This document shows positions 17,101 to 18,029 of a stretch of DNA of 18,029 nucleotides, piece after piece. Where the stretch lies: NCBI GenBank assembly GCA_025769875.1, contig JAGFNK010000937.1:1-18029 (forward strand), read 5' to 3'. Under the pieces are notes generated by a model. That model was not told the DNA's origin. It saw only the letters and a list, made by a program, of their open reading frames with translations, and made no database searches. The stretch is from Russula earlei (lineage: Eukaryota > Basidiomycota > Agaricomycetes > Russulales > Russulaceae). A program made the translations under genes and the position numbers. The number at the start of each line of letters is the position of its first letter. Within the stretch, counting starts at the first letter, position 1.

Positions 17101-17122
17101 AATGACTCACATGTGAGTCATT
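17101..17122. promoter_or_regulatory. bZIP-type palindrome in LTR A1 (paired TGACTCA sites)
   Basis: A perfect 22-bp palindrome, TGACTCA (17103-17109) and TGAGTCA (17114-17120) separated by CATG. The centre differs from that of A2 (TGCA), yet both copies remain perfectly palindromic. Confidence 0.5.
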
Positions 17123-17225
17123 TCTGATGCTTTCAAATTGCGTCTTTATTTTTGGATACTACTGGGTCTCAGCTATGTGCTCTCCAAGTTTCGTATGAAT
17201 CGGATCAGCCATTCCCAAGATACAG

Positions 17226-17269
17226 TATAAATACTCAGGTGTATCAGGAGTTGAGCCTTATGCTCAACT
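17226..17269 (+). promoter_or_regulatory. LTR A1 core promoter: TATA box plus stem-loop
   Basis: TATAAATA (17226-17233) is followed at 17249-17269 by AGTTGAGC-CTTAT-GCTCAACT, an 8-bp perfect stem. The same unit is in A2 (reversed, 5555-5575) and A3. Confidence 0.62.
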
Positions 17270-17609
17270 TACGTTCTCAAAAGAACTTCTTCTTTTACTC
17301 TCTAAACCAAGTCACTACTCTAAGTGAAAGAGGCCCTTCTCATCTCTTACATTCACTCTTCCTGAGATATATCAAAGGATTTGAAGTCTAGTGCTTGAAC
17401 TATATCAAGCAACTCTTTCACTAGAGATAGTATTAAGATCGTTAGATCTTAACAAGAGCCCCTCTCATCTTGTTGTCATACTCCAGAAGGATCTAACACT
17501 CCTTCCCCTCCATGAGTATTGCTTGCTTGACTCAAGCATATCTGCATTGGTAGGACATGTTCATAGACGTGACCATTGATCTTATTTAAGGCACTTTGGA
17601 GCCTTAACA

Positions 17610-17923
17610 TGGGTCCTCTGCATGCTGGCCCAGAATGTACCAAGGGAGCAGCTCTGATGATGCTGTTCTGTTGTGATCCCCACATCTGTGGTGAACTTGG
17701 AGCAGCAGTGGCAGGAACAGAAGCCACTCCCCCATATTCAGCTGGAACATCTGTGGATCCATCCTCTCGCATAACATGCCTTGGAGTCATTTGAGGGCAT
17801 ACCCATGGATGCAGACATCCATTTCAACACTGCCTTTGTTACCAGCAGTGGCACTCTGGCAGGTGGTGACTGCAACATGGAGACATTTGGTTTGTTCAAG
17901 GGTGGTGGAGAAACAAAGGGCAA
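17610..17923 (-). pseudogene. Unrecognised reading frame H2, 5' part
   Basis: An ATG at 17788-17790 opens a frame rich in Ala, Pro and Ser (REDGSTDVPAEYGGVASVPA ... QQNSIIRAAPLVHSGPACRG) that reaches LTR B0 at 17610. Removing B0 exactly keeps the frame into 14522. Upstream of 17790 this frame stops, but a neighbouring frame (17923 to about 17760, with LNKPNVSMLQSPPARVPLL) also looks coding, so a frameshift near 17770-17790 is likely. The opposite strand also has a short open frame (17781-17966). I cannot rule that one out, but it lacks any motif I know. No function assigned. Confidence 0.35.
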
Positions 17924-18029
17924 CTTTGCACCTAGCCAAACAGATATGATTGCTTTGTGTAGATAAGTGGCATGAATGAAAAGTTTATTTTACACACTGC
18001 AATGTAGGAGTGTGTTACAGTGATGGACA
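17924..18029. other. Short terminal stretch, nothing identified
   Basis: Apart from the end of a 61-codon plus-strand open frame (stop at 17964-17966), no feature is recognised before the window edge. Confidence 0.3.

Larger units (their letters stand above)
16933..17454 (+). repeat. Solo LTR family A, copy A1 (inside B0)
   Basis: 522 bp, starting TGTTAGGGTT and ending GATCTTAACA, with perfect target duplications AGAGC (16928-16932 and 17455-17459). B1 shows the empty site at about 15074-15085. Its U3 has degenerate GCTTACTG/GCTTAGTG repeats at 16975-17075. The terminal hairpin is TTAAGATC/GATCTTAA. Confidence 0.96.
14523..17609 (+). mobile_element. Solo LTR family B, copy B0 (composite, four nested insertions)
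   Basis: Pieces at 14523-14642, 15231-15320, 15704-15825, 16781-16932 and 17455-17609 join into one LTR of about 619 bp that aligns end to end with B1 (588 bp). The extra bases are a local expansion near 15720-15760. It starts TGTTACCAAG and ends GCCTTAACA. The interruptions are B1, F, C2 and A1, each with its own perfect 5-bp duplication. No duplication is visible for B0 itself (CCAGG against TGGGT), so it is either too old or was rearranged. It contains TATATAAA (16842-16849) and a stem-loop (16866-16886). Confidence 0.9.

Overview
The window looks like a repeat-dense, gene-poor stretch of a filamentous fungal genome, most likely a basidiomycete (Agaricomycetes). The reasons are a gene with three short introns (51-70 nt), a MoCo-sulfurase-like protein of the type seen in mushroom genomes, a Ty1/Copia element, and strong CpG-to-TpG/CpA decay of repeat copies. 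I cannot name a species.

Layout. 1-3857: a broken Ty1/Copia retrotransposon on the minus strand, running off the left edge. It has a 236-bp 5' LTR, a primer-binding site, gag with a zinc knuckle, protease, integrase and reverse transcriptase, all interrupted by frameshifts. It sits inside an older solo LTR (family A, 3858-4164). 4165-10860: an old unrecognised minus-strand gene or element ('H1'), now cut into pieces by solo LTRs. These are D1 (4199-4796), a three-level nest C1 (5195-9182) that holds E1 (itself holding A2 and D2), D3 and an unclassified insert, and then E2 (9384-10212). 10861-11486: spacer with a short inverted repeat. 11487-13537: the one gene that looks intact, a class V aminotransferase of the MoCo-sulfurase type, on the minus strand in four exons. 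13538-14316: promoter, a palindromic MITE-like repeat and a poly(A)-type 3' end. 14317-14522 plus 17610-17923: a second unrecognised minus-strand reading frame ('H2'), split by one old LTR (B0, 14523-17609). B0 itself received four later LTR insertions: B1, F, C2 and A1.

I define six solo-LTR families (A to F) from the sequence alone: TG...CA ends, 5-bp target duplications, and comparison of filled and empty sites. None has internal coding sequence here, so they are the expected remains of LTR-LTR recombination. The nesting order gives a relative history: C went into B; E into C; A into E and B; D into E and C; the Copia element into A.

The most interesting signal is structural. In all six LTR families an inverted repeat (a predicted RNA stem-loop) starts about 16-23 nt downstream of the first T of the TATA box, near the expected start of the element RNA. 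The stem sequence is unrelated between most families. Families A and B also share a second hairpin and end in a terminal hairpin whose arms differ by compensatory changes. The U3 regions of A and E carry palindromic bZIP-type sites.
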